Origin: Acidobacteriota bacterium
GTDB lineage: Bacteria; Acidobacteriota; Terriglobia; Terriglobales; Acidobacteriaceae
Direction: 5' to 3'
Assembly: GCA_021779695.1 (NCBI GenBank)
Contig: JAJYAE010000032.1
Location: 1 to 22,299, forward strand
DNA length: 22,299 nt
Positions 7,597 through 15,705 of the stretch are shown here, in pieces. Each line of letters starts with the position of its first letter. Positions within the stretch are counted from its first letter, which is position 1. Position numbers and translations under genes: made by a program. The notes below the pieces were generated by a model. That model saw only the letters and a list, made by a program, of their open reading frames with translations, ran no database searches and was not told where the DNA came from.

Positions 7597-8577
7597 ATGC
7601 GGGTTGTCGTCACCGGAGGCAGCGGCTATGTTGGCTCTGCTGCGGTCAGAGCCCTCGCTGAGGCCGGGCACAGCATCGTTATCTACGACAACCTATCCAC
7701 AGGTCACCCAAAGCTATCCAAGGGCTTTGAACTGATTGAGGGCGACATCGGTGATCGCGACCGGGTCCTTGCCTGCCTCCGCAATGCGGATGCGGTAATG
7801 CACTTTGCGGCGTCGGCTTATGTCGGTGAGTCTGTCCTCCATCCACGAAAGTACTTTCGCAATAACGTCGAGTCTGCACTGCAGTTGCTCGATGCTGTCC
7901 TCGCGAGCGACGTCAGACTCTTTGTTTTCTCCTCCAGTTGTGCAATCTACGGAATCCCGCAGAGCCTGCCCATCCTTGAATCCTCGTCGAAAGAGCCGAT
8001 CAATCCATACGGCGCAACCAAGCTCTTCTTTGAACGCGTCCTATCGGCATATTCCGTCGCGCATGGCTTGCGTTACGCGGCACTGCGCTACTTCAATGCG
8101 GCCGGCGCGCATCCCTCGGGTCGAGTAGGGGAGATCCACACGCCTGAAACTCATCTGATCCCTCTCGCGTTGCGCGCCGCACTCAACCTTGGCCCGCCAC
8201 TCACCGTCTTCGGCAACCAGCTTCCCACGCCCGATGGCACCTGCGTGCGGGACTTCATTCACGTCTGCGATCTTGCGGACGCGCATCTCAGAGCACTCAA
8301 CTATCTGGCAGCGGGCGGGTCCTCCCTTGCACTCAATCTCGGCACAGGCAAGGGAACCTCCATCGCCGAATTACTGCGTGTGATCGAAGATCGAAGTGGA
8401 AGAAAGGTCCCGCATCAGATCGCAGACCCGCGTCCTGGCGATCCACCTACGCTCGTAGCAGACGCAGGCAAAGCCAGAGAGGTTCTAGGCTGGCAGCCCG
8501 CACTGGGAATCGGAGAGATCATCCAGAGCGCACTGCGCTGGGAAGAGAATCTTCAGTCCTTTTTGAGCACACCCTGA
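7597..8577 (+). CDS. galE: UDP-glucose 4-epimerase (GalE-type NAD-dependent sugar epimerase)
   Basis: This 326-residue extended short-chain dehydrogenase has the NAD-binding GGSGYVG (7–13), DNLSTGH after the second strand, the FSSSCAIYG segment with the catalytic serine, and YGATK (Y138, K142). RYFNAAGAHP, the late CVRDFIHVCDLA and LNLGTGKGTS are hallmark GalE motifs. The likely reaction is interconversion of UDP-glucose and UDP-galactose, or the N-acetyl forms, supplying donors to the neighbouring transferases; which one cannot be read from the sequence. The start at 7597 has GGAG five bases upstream and leads directly into MRVVVTGGSGYVG. The frame is open from 7540, but the added residues are unlike the family. 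It is the only plus-strand gene in the polysaccharide locus. Confidence 0.9.
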   Translation: MRVVVTGGSGYVGSAAVRALAEAGHSIVIYDNLSTGHPKLSKGFELIEGDIGDRDRVLACLRNADAVMHFAASAYVGESVLHPRKYFRNNVESALQLLDAVLASDVRLFVFSSSCAIYGIPQSLPILESSSKEPINPYGATKLFFERVLSAYSVAHGLRYAALRYFNAAGAHPSGRVGEIHTPETHLIPLALRAALNLGPPLTVFGNQLPTPDGTCVRDFIHVCDLADAHLRALNYLAAGGSSLALNLGTGKGTSIAELLRVIEDRSGRKVPHQIADPRPGDPPTLVADAGKAREVLGWQPALGIGEIIQSALRWEENLQSFLSTP

Positions 8578-8621
8578 ACTTACCTATCCCTCCCATTCAG
8601 TGTCGCGCAGAGGGCGCAAAT

Positions 8622-9824
8622 TCACTTGCTTGAAGAGCTCTCGCCTATGTAGGTCTCCTGCAGGGGCTGTGCTCCCAGATCGCTCTCGATCGAGCGGAGC
8701 AGGTTGCGAGCCCCGCGTGTCGCCTCGAAATGCTCCAGAAAGCCGCGCCGCGCCGCCTGCCCCATCACAGCACGCTCTTCCGGCGAAAGTGCATAGAATC
8801 GTGCAATCAGGCGCATCGCGCCCTCGCGCGTATCCTCGTCCACAAATCCCCCGCCACTTGCCTGCACCTCGCGCCAGATGTTCACCTTGTTGCTGATGAG
8901 CACGGGCGTCGAGCAGGCCATGGCTTCCGCCACCACAAGGCCAAAGTTTTCATGATGCGATGGAAGAATCAGCGCCTCTGCCATACGAATCATCTGCCGC
9001 TTCACCCGTCCATCGATCATTCCAGTCCAATGGACACGGTGTTCCATCCCCAGTTGCCTGGCAAGTGCTTGCAGAGAGTTGGACCATCCGAGATGGTCGG
9101 GACCAGCAAACACCAGATTGAGATTGTCAGGAATCTGATCGGCGGACTGGTTCAGCGCCTCAATCAGCAGATCGCAGCCCTTGATGGGATGGAGCCGCCC
9201 GAGGAAAAGAAGATACTTCCGGTCCCGGAGCTTCGGAAAGGCTGCGAAGAGAGCCGCCGCGTCACCACCTACATCATCTTCCGGGTCGGAGGCTCCGAAT
9301 GGCGCCAGCCGCTCCCGATACACATGACCCGCAAATACGTTCCTCGCGTCCAGCATCTCCTGCTCGGTGGTGAACAAAACCGCGCGTGCATCCCGCACAA
9401 CGCGCCCCTCCGCAAGCCGCCAGAAAAGCTCCTTCGCTCTCTGTTTCAGCCGGTATCGGCGGAACCATGGAGCCATCATGCCATGCGCGAAGATGTAATA
9501 CGGCGTCGCTGTCTTGCGCAGACCCAACCAGGAACCGACCGACGTGTAATTCCACAGACCATTCAGGATGACCACGTCGAAGCGGCTCGCGTGGGTGCGC
9601 ATCCACGGCGCGAGGCGCGGATTATAGCGATACTTGCCCACGCCGCGGCCAAGCTGCACAAGAGGCAACGGAAAGCTCCGCAGGCCCTCCGCTGTTTCAT
9701 CCTCAAGGCTCACCACTTCCACCGAGTGCCCATCGCGCACCCACACTTCGGAGTTGCGCAATACGCTCTCAATCGGCCCTCCGGATTCAGCCGCGGTGGA
9801 AGCTATCACTTGAAGAATTTTCAT
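8622..9824 (-). CDS. GT4 family glycosyltransferase
   Basis: This 400-residue GT-B retaining transferase starts with MKILQVIASTAAESGGP, the glycine-rich acceptor-domain opening typical of GT4. In the donor domain, FLGRLHPIKGCDLLIEA (207–223) is the nucleotide-sugar loop and HENFGLVVAE contains E292 and E300 of the E-x7-E motif. YYIFAHGMMAPW (109–120) resembles the conserved H-G-M segment of exopolysaccharide transferases that act on lipid-linked intermediates. Its ATG overlaps the stop of the upstream GT4 gene (ATGA), so the pair is translationally coupled. It is convergent with the galE-type gene, with 44 bases between and no clear terminator there. Its sugar specificity is not predictable. 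Confidence 0.87.
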   Translation of the reverse strand: MKILQVIASTAAESGGPIESVLRNSEVWVRDGHSVEVVSLEDETAEGLRSFPLPLVQLGRGVGKYRYNPRLAPWMRTHASRFDVVILNGLWNYTSVGSWLGLRKTATPYYIFAHGMMAPWFRRYRLKQRAKELFWRLAEGRVVRDARAVLFTTEQEMLDARNVFAGHVYRERLAPFGASDPEDDVGGDAAALFAAFPKLRDRKYLLFLGRLHPIKGCDLLIEALNQSADQIPDNLNLVFAGPDHLGWSNSLQALARQLGMEHRVHWTGMIDGRVKRQMIRMAEALILPSHHENFGLVVAEAMACSTPVLISNKVNIWREVQASGGGFVDEDTREGAMRLIARFYALSPEERAVMGQAARRGFLEHFEATRGARNLLRSIESDLGAQPLQETYIGESSSSK

Positions 9825-11098
9825 GCGTACAATCTTCGTTGCGTCGAAGCTTCTTCGAGCAGGATTTGGTACAGGTCCAGATGCTTCCGGGCAACCGCCC
9901 TGCTGTCAAAGACCTGTTCCGCTCGGTTGCGCGCCGCTTCTCTTACGCTGTTTAAACCGTCCGATGGATGGTTTGCGTCTAAGGTCCATTGAAGACCTGC
10001 GGCCAGGCTCCGCGATTCAAATGGTTCCGCCAGAAATCCGCACTTCAGATGCTCGATGATGTCGGGGAATCCGCCAATTCCGAACGCAACCACGGGGGTA
10101 CCACAGGCAAGAGACTCGATCGCTGTAGTGGCCAGATTTTCTTCGATGGATGGAACACAAAACACATCCAGCGCCGAATAGAGCAGCGCAAGCTTACGGT
10201 CGTCAGAGATTGACCCGAAGTTGTGCGATCGCATGCCAGCCATTTCTTCACCGGCAGATCCGTGACCGAACGTGACAACCTCACAGCCACTTTCGGCGAA
10301 GTGGTGGACCGTGCTCTCTAATGCATCCTTGAGATAGCCCAATCCTTTCCGCGGGTCCAGAAGGAGCGAAGCTCCAAAGCCGATCAGCTTCTTATCCTTC
10401 GGAATGCCCAAAGCCTCGCGCGCTGAAATCGGGTCGTGCGGATGAAAGCACTCCAGATCGATGCCATTGTGAATGACGACATTCTGCTTTCCGCCAAGCA
10501 AACCGCTGCTCCTGCTCAGTGACCCCATCCAATGGCTCGGCGAGACAATCGCCATAGGCAGCGATCTCCACTGAGCTTCCTTCTTCCGCCAGTTACTGCC
10601 GGACAAGTCGTGCGCGTTCCTTGATCCAAGCTCTGGACACGATCCGCAGCACTCCCGAAATCGTTCACAACCTCGGCTATAGTGACATCCCCCGGTAAAA
10701 GCCATCATGTCGTGCATTGTCCAGACAATGGGCACTTTCAGCAGCGAGAAATCGTGGATTGGGAAGACACCGGCGCCGATCACGTGCAGATGGACAATAT
10801 CGGGGAGCAGGGTATGAACCTGACGCGCCGTATACACAGGCGCCCAATTATTGCTCCACGCGGTGTTCAGCTTGTGACGGTACAGTTTATTCGGCAGCTT
10901 ATCGATATTCCGCAAATAGCGGGCAAGGAACCGTTGGACAAGCCCCTGCGGACGATGAACGAATGGATGCTCCGTGGAACTCGATTCAAGGACCACCATG
11001 TGCGAGTCCGCGCCAAGCTTTCGCAGCGTCTGGTGCAGGAGCAGAGCGATACGCCCGCCCCCACCGCTCGTTCCCATCGACACATGGACGACTCGCAC
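9821..11098 (-). CDS. GT4 family glycosyltransferase with cysteine cluster (WcaC-like)
   Basis: The 425-residue protein has the GT4 layout: glycine-rich N-terminus (GTSGGGGRIALLL, 10–22), NGIDLECFHP linker (211–220), DPRKGLGYL loop (248–256) and the E-x7-E pair E320/E328 in ENLATTAIESLACGTPVV. A segment at about 127–157 (WTMHDMMAFTGGCHYSRGC onward) contains five cysteines, C138, C144, C150, C151 and C154, in a spacing seen in colanic-acid-type WcaC transferases; it could bind a metal or be structural. The start is GTG at 11098, preceded by AAGGA about 11 bases away and 27 bases after the flippase gene. It is coupled by a 4-base overlap to the next GT4. Role: addition of one sugar to the repeat unit. 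Confidence 0.87.
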   Translation of the reverse strand: MRVVHVSMGTSGGGGRIALLLHQTLRKLGADSHMVVLESSSTEHPFVHRPQGLVQRFLARYLRNIDKLPNKLYRHKLNTAWSNNWAPVYTARQVHTLLPDIVHLHVIGAGVFPIHDFSLLKVPIVWTMHDMMAFTGGCHYSRGCERFRECCGSCPELGSRNAHDLSGSNWRKKEAQWRSLPMAIVSPSHWMGSLSRSSGLLGGKQNVVIHNGIDLECFHPHDPISAREALGIPKDKKLIGFGASLLLDPRKGLGYLKDALESTVHHFAESGCEVVTFGHGSAGEEMAGMRSHNFGSISDDRKLALLYSALDVFCVPSIEENLATTAIESLACGTPVVAFGIGGFPDIIEHLKCGFLAEPFESRSLAAGLQWTLDANHPSDGLNSVREAARNRAEQVFDSRAVARKHLDLYQILLEEASTQRRLYA

Positions 11099-11125
11099 GA
11101 TGCAATCTTTCCTTTCGCAGACTGG

Positions 11126-12553
11126 CTATGGATTCTCCGGAGCTTGATTCGCCGCAGCATTCGGCCGGGGCTCTGCGAGGAGGCGGGATACGAGAACCGA
11201 AAATGGCACGACCTGCACCAGCAGGAACGAGATCACGGTCCCCATGGCCGCCCCGGCAATCCCATACACTCTGACACACAAAATCGACAACGCAAGGTTG
11301 AGACCAGCCATCACAATCGAGAGTTTAACCTGCAACCGAAACTGGCTCAATCCGTTCAGGAGAACGCCAATCGGCTGCAAGTAAGCTAGGACGAGACCCT
11401 GAAGCGCAAACCAGAGGAGGAGCGTGTGGGACGCATGCATCTGCGGGCCCACCCAGAGCGCGAGGATGCGGTTCCCGGCAATCGCCAGAAATGTCACAGC
11501 GACCAGAGCCGCGCCCACGCTCGCAATCACAATGCGCCGGAAGCCTTTGCGAATCCAGGCGCGGTCGGATCGCGCGGAGGCCTCGGCAAAAGCAGGCCAC
11601 ATCGAAAAAGAGAGCAGGGCGATGACTCCGTTTGCCATGGAAAACATGCGCCCCGGTACGGCGTAGGCAGCCACGGCATCTGCGCCCTTGATCTGCGCAA
11701 TGACCAGATTGTCGGTCTGGATGGCGACTGAAATCGCAATCTGCAGAATGAAGAACATCAATCCAATCCGCAGCAGCCTTCTTCCTGCCTGCATGGAAAA
11801 AGCTGCAGGCGACGGCCACAGATCCCGGCGGTTGATTCCGAAGAGCGTGAAACCATTCAGGGCGGATGTCACCAGACCGGGCCCCAGAAGCGCGAGGATC
11901 AGGACCGGCAGGCCCGCGCTCGCATTGATTGCAATCCACAGAGCGGCCAGCGTTGCCGCCGCGCCGGCGATGGACCACACGCTCGAGACGTAAGCCTGCT
12001 GCAGTCCAATCCGGGCGCCGGCCACGGCGCCGAGGGGCAGGTTGACCACAAAGCAAAGAAAAAACATCGCCAGCGCAGGCCCGGCTTCTCGCACTGCCAT
12101 GGCCGAATGAACATTCAGAATCCGCTCTGGATGCAGGAGGGGATATACCGCGACGCCTGCACACAGCAGCAGGACGGCCACCGCCCCGAGTATCCAGAAG
12201 GCGCTGGATACAGCACGCTGGATCGCTTTTTGATCTTCATGTCCCACGCCTTCCGCGACGATATTAATCAGTCCATTCCCCAGTCCCAGATCCGCGAAGC
12301 TGAGGAGAAGCACAAACGACGAAATGGTGACCCACATCCCATATCGCTCCGCGCCGAGATAGTGGAGCGTCCACCGCACCGTGAGAATCGAAGTGACAAA
12401 GGAGATTCCTTTGGCTCCGAACGATGCCGCAGTGGTGAGGAGTGCCCGGTGGTACCGCTCGCGAGAGCGGGCTGCATCTCCCACGGCGGCATTAGCTGGG
12501 CGACGGAAAATAACTCCGAGAGATCTGATTTTTGATCGCAAATCAAGTGTCAT
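11126..12553 (-). CDS. Wzx-like polysaccharide flippase (MOP superfamily)
   Basis: With ATG at 12553 the product has 475 residues, the usual flippase size, with about 12–14 hydrophobic segments spread along the whole length. Family features are the start of the first helix block (RALLTTAASFGAKGISFVTSI), YLGAERYGMWVTISSFVLLLSFADLGLGNGLIN, and the pattern around QTDNLVIAQIKGADAVAAYAVPGRMF. It should move the lipid-linked oligosaccharide repeat across the inner membrane. The frame is open to a TTG at 12691, which would add 46 residues of basic, non-conserved sequence with no clear ribosome site, so I prefer 12553, although it also lacks a strong Shine–Dalgarno. It lies between the polymerase gene and two transferases, as expected for a Wzx/Wzy system. 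Confidence 0.83.
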   Translation of the reverse strand: MTLDLRSKIRSLGVIFRRPANAAVGDAARSRERYHRALLTTAASFGAKGISFVTSILTVRWTLHYLGAERYGMWVTISSFVLLLSFADLGLGNGLINIVAEGVGHEDQKAIQRAVSSAFWILGAVAVLLLCAGVAVYPLLHPERILNVHSAMAVREAGPALAMFFLCFVVNLPLGAVAGARIGLQQAYVSSVWSIAGAAATLAALWIAINASAGLPVLILALLGPGLVTSALNGFTLFGINRRDLWPSPAAFSMQAGRRLLRIGLMFFILQIAISVAIQTDNLVIAQIKGADAVAAYAVPGRMFSMANGVIALLSFSMWPAFAEASARSDRAWIRKGFRRIVIASVGAALVAVTFLAIAGNRILALWVGPQMHASHTLLLWFALQGLVLAYLQPIGVLLNGLSQFRLQVKLSIVMAGLNLALSILCVRVYGIAGAAMGTVISFLLVQVVPFSVLVSRLLAEPRPNAAANQAPENP

Positions 12554-12835
12554 GGGCAAAGGTATCGTACGGGGTTTGCCCCCGGCGCAGGCGAATTTTG
12601 TTTGCTGTACGGAATCCCTCAGGGTACGAAGCATCGGCCAGACGGTGAGAGCAAGTCGCTCGATCAATCCTGCCCCCGCCGAATCACGCAAGGCCTGCCC
12701 GGCTCAAGCCCGCGCATACGAGCCGCAAGCCGCCCTTCACGCGATTAATTCGGATGGCTCATAAGGTTCACAGATATCAGCAGAGCCGGAATCAGTGAAT
12801 GACAACCTACGATCAGCTTGGGAAGATTCCCTGAT
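12554..12835. other. Intergenic region between wzy-like and wzx-like genes
   Basis: No conserved gene is visible in these 282 bases. Immediately after the polymerase stop there is an imperfect hairpin (12812–12835): GGGAA/TTCCC inner arms with outer ATCA/TGAT pairing and a 3-base bulge. It lacks a U-run. The rest could be a leader of the flippase gene or a short N-terminal extension in the same frame from TTG at 12691. Confidence 0.3.
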
Positions 12836-14215
12836 TCACCTGGATGAAGAGAGACTGCCGTGGAAAGGTGTCCGCCTCCACTGCTTCCGGCGCGGTTGAC
12901 TCAGAGCCCCAACCGCATGCGGCGAGGACTCCAGCAGGTCGACGATAATCACAATAATCAGCGCCTCAGATACTCTTGACGTGTTTGCAAACGGGGAGAA
13001 CGGAATGGCCCAAAAGAGATTAATGAACATCCAAGTGTAAAGGGGAGTGACCGCAGACTGCGCAATCAAGACCCGAACCATCCCTTTGAAGACCAGCCAA
13101 AGAATATAAGCCCAGAAGACGGCACCGAGAATGCCAGCCTGAACCCAGGCGCCCATGAGGTGCGAATGAGTCGGAATGAGGCCCAGGCTAGAATCCTCTT
13201 CCCCTTGTAAGTTGCCGCCATTACCGAACCCATATGTGTTCCCAATGTCATACAACATTTCGGTATATTTGAAGTCTTTCGCCCAGGATCCGTGCCCCAG
13301 AATCGGGCTATCCCAAACGGCAACTGAGGAGACATATAGCTCTGGCCTTCCACTGAGCAGTAGCCCGCCCTTTGACTGAGACTGTATCTCGTTTTTGGCC
13401 TGCGCATCTTCGCTGACCCAGCCGGCGGAGGTTGCCACATGCACTAAGCCGGCCGCGGCCCCAGCTGCTCCCAGCGCCAGCCCCGCTAAGACGGCGAAGC
13501 GCGCTACGCTACCCGCCCGGGGCAGAAGTCTCAGCCGACCGATTCGCTCTGGAACGATAGGGAGAACCAAAACCATCGTGACCAGCAACATCAGCACGGG
13601 CGAACGAAAATTCATGACCAGATTTACGGCCGCGATTCCGGCAAGAAGTAACCCCGTGATGAGGTATCTGCGGCTTCGATAGAAATAGCAGCTTACCAAG
13701 AGAATGGCGAGGTTTGTCCCCATTGAATATATCCACTTCCAAGGATCATCGGAAGAGTCAAACATTGGCTCAAACTTACTCCCTATAATGGAACCTATCG
13801 CAAGGCCCGCAATGAAGATTATCCTACGACGCTGACTATTTCCCAGCAAGATTGAAAGACCAAGCAGATCGGCTGCGAAGAATATGATATTCGCGTCGCC
13901 TCGCATCCAATCTTGCATCCCAGTGCTGCGATAGATGTCCGTCAGAACTTGACTAATGAGCCAAAGCCCCATTAGGCCAAAAGTAAGGTTCAGCCTCGGC
14001 CTGAAAGCCCTCTTCGGATGAAGAATAATGAAAATGGGCAAGAACGCGATCAGTATAATCTCAGAAATGTAAAGTTGTCCGACAATGCGGATGAAAAAGT
14101 AAGCGACCGTAGCGATCAAAAAGGCCAGAATATCCGTGCCGAGCGACAATAGCCCTTGGCGCACATTCGACCCGCCGGACCGCACCTGTTCTCTCGTTCT
14201 CGTGGTTGTAATCAT
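12836..14215 (-). CDS. Wzy-like O-antigen/exopolysaccharide polymerase (O-antigen ligase family)
   Basis: The 459-residue integral membrane protein has roughly ten hydrophobic segments and a large hydrophilic loop between about 262 and 350. The loop contains GRPELYVSSVAVWDSPILGHG (289–309) and THSHLMGAWVQAGILG (349–364), a signature of the Wzy_C/O-antigen ligase family in which the arginine and the HSH histidine are important. In the Wzx/Wzy pathway it would join lipid-linked repeats in the periplasm. A ligase cannot be excluded by sequence, but the neighbours (flippase, Wzc, Wza) favour a polymerase. The ATG at 14215 has GAAGCGGA just upstream. The gene and its flanks are visibly less GC-rich than the neighbouring genes, as is common for polymerase genes. 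Confidence 0.85.
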   Translation of the reverse strand: MITTTRTREQVRSGGSNVRQGLLSLGTDILAFLIATVAYFFIRIVGQLYISEIILIAFLPIFIILHPKRAFRPRLNLTFGLMGLWLISQVLTDIYRSTGMQDWMRGDANIIFFAADLLGLSILLGNSQRRRIIFIAGLAIGSIIGSKFEPMFDSSDDPWKWIYSMGTNLAILLVSCYFYRSRRYLITGLLLAGIAAVNLVMNFRSPVLMLLVTMVLVLPIVPERIGRLRLLPRAGSVARFAVLAGLALGAAGAAAGLVHVATSAGWVSEDAQAKNEIQSQSKGGLLLSGRPELYVSSVAVWDSPILGHGSWAKDFKYTEMLYDIGNTYGFGNGGNLQGEEDSSLGLIPTHSHLMGAWVQAGILGAVFWAYILWLVFKGMVRVLIAQSAVTPLYTWMFINLFWAIPFSPFANTSRVSEALIIVIIVDLLESSPHAVGALSQPRRKQWRRTPFHGSLSSSR

Positions 14216-14523
14216 TCCGCTTCAGAATTTTCCTCTACAGAGGATTTCTAGCACGCTTTCGAGCACATCAATCGAGCAAGATGCGTGCGTTCTTAAAGGT
14301 GCCAATCGACTAACTCATTTGTCCTGCCCTCGGACGGACGCTCGAATTACAGCAATGAGCTTCCTTGGCAAGCCCGACGCACAAAGCTAACCTTATTCAT
14401 AAAGAGATGCCGCGTACCTCTTTAACAAGACTTGGCCTGCCAAACTAACACATCGAACTTTCCTTCACCACAAATGCAGATTGCATCGCCGGCGGCTCGA
14501 ACCAAAACCCCTGTACCAATCAA
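14216..14523. other. 308-base intergenic region, AT-richer, no gene seen
   Basis: This gap separates the SGNH gene from the polymerase gene; both are minus-strand. I see no conserved reading frame. It contains a near-palindrome TCCTCTACAGAGGA (14231–14244) next to the polymerase start, whose minus-strand reading includes AGAGGA, and a 6-bp stem AAAGAG/CTCTTT (14401–14406 with 14418–14423). One row here (14401–14460) counts as 27 G/C of 60. It may hold a separate promoter for the polymerase gene, but no clean -35/-10 pair stands out. Confidence 0.4.
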
Positions 14524-15546
14524 TTATCGCAGCCGATCAAAAGGCTTTGTACCGATCAGCTCGGCCGAATGTGCCTCAATTTGTGTTGCAATGTCGCGAT
14601 GACCTCGGACGTTGAAGTGTACGTGGTCCCGCAAGAGTATAGCGTCTGCAGGATACTGCGCCATGGCTGGGCCAATGTCAATAAAGGGAACCCCGTTGCT
14701 TTCAGCCCACACACGAACGGCCTCTCCCCCGTCGTCTGCTTGAGTGTGAGCCACATTGAATTCTCTAGGTCGTTGAATCGGAATATAGAGAATAGACATC
14801 TTGCTACCTGACTTCTTCACAAATGCGTTCATCTGGCTTAGCAGGGCGAGGTTATTGTGTAGTACCACCGAATCTCCCCCGATTTCAATGCCAGGGTCTT
14901 GGCTCGGAAATGCATTCCAATTAATGTTCAATCTCCTCAGCAGAGCGCTCAGTTGAGGGCGCAGACCTCGATCCCACAGTTCCTGGAAGCCGAAAATAGG
15001 GTGGTGCGCAAGCGACGGAATTACTTCATCCTGGGGCTTAGGTGCGACGGGCTGGGTCGGATCGCCATCATTAAGAACAAGAATGACCCGATCCGCATTC
15101 AGCACCCCATGCTCCCGCAGAAATGACAGCTCGTTAGAGATTGCCCAGCCACTTATCGAGCCGTTTATGACCTCGACGGGCTGGTGTACTTCTAATGGCA
15201 ATTCATGGTGAAGTATCTCTGTGAACAATTGACTCTGGTCTACCTCTGTCGTTCCCCAAGTAATGGAATCCCCGAGAAAATAAATGCGAAGAGTCCCGGG
15301 ATTTTTCCTCTCGGAAATCGAATCAGATCGCATTCCGAAACTATTGATTCGAACGTGCGCCACGAGGCTGTCGCTAAACGGCCAGAGGCGCCGAATATTC
15401 TGATTTGGAACTGGTTCATACTGCGCAGGGCTGTCGGTGGTCACCAGGGCGGGATGTCCAAGACCAAGAAATTGCAGAAATATCTCGCCGCAAACGAGTA
15501 GAAGGGCCGCACAAGTCGCTATCTTCAATTGCTTCTTGATCCACAT
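14524..15546 (-). CDS. SGNH/GDSL-family hydrolase, membrane anchored
   Basis: The 340-residue protein has an N-terminal hydrophobic segment (about 8–28), so it is probably anchored in the inner membrane with the catalytic part in the periplasm. The SGNH residues can be placed: FLGDSITWG with S94 (block I), the glycine of NGSISGW (128–134, block II), N159/D160 in LVLNDGD (block III) and D307-x-x-H310 in RDHVHFNVRGH (block V). The family includes esterases, acetyl-transferases and deacetylases, so the likely role here is adding or removing O-acyl groups on the polymer; that is inferred from context. The ATG at 15546 has GGGAG about nine bases upstream. It sits between the polymerase and Wzc-like genes and has a lower GC content than the flanking genes. 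Confidence 0.82.
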   Translation of the reverse strand: MWIKKQLKIATCAALLLVCGEIFLQFLGLGHPALVTTDSPAQYEPVPNQNIRRLWPFSDSLVAHVRINSFGMRSDSISERKNPGTLRIYFLGDSITWGTTEVDQSQLFTEILHHELPLEVHQPVEVINGSISGWAISNELSFLREHGVLNADRVILVLNDGDPTQPVAPKPQDEVIPSLAHHPIFGFQELWDRGLRPQLSALLRRLNINWNAFPSQDPGIEIGGDSVVLHNNLALLSQMNAFVKKSGSKMSILYIPIQRPREFNVAHTQADDGGEAVRVWAESNGVPFIDIGPAMAQYPADAILLRDHVHFNVRGHRDIATQIEAHSAELIGTKPFDRLR

Positions 15547-15705
15547 AGTTCCCAGCTCCCTTGTGGCCTATATGGCGACCGCACTATCCCTATGGTTCGC
15601 GATAAGCTCCTCAAATTCCCTGGTTCGCTCCCCCCGGTGCTCGCATTGTTCGCGGCAGGAGGCTGGTCCTACGGGAAGCCGTGGATCAACGGGGCCGCAG
15701 TACGC

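Noticed and set aside
8730..9992. 420-codon plus-strand open frame opposite two GT4 genes
   Set aside because: It spans the junction of two coupled glycosyltransferase genes with clear GT4 motifs and has no family features of its own.
12812..12835. Hairpin after the polymerase gene as a terminator
   Set aside because: The stem is short with a bulge and no U-run follows, so I did not call it a terminator.
14401..14423. AAAGAG/CTCTTT stem in the 308-base gap
   Set aside because: Only six AT-rich base pairs with an 11-base loop; expected by chance and without a run of T after it.
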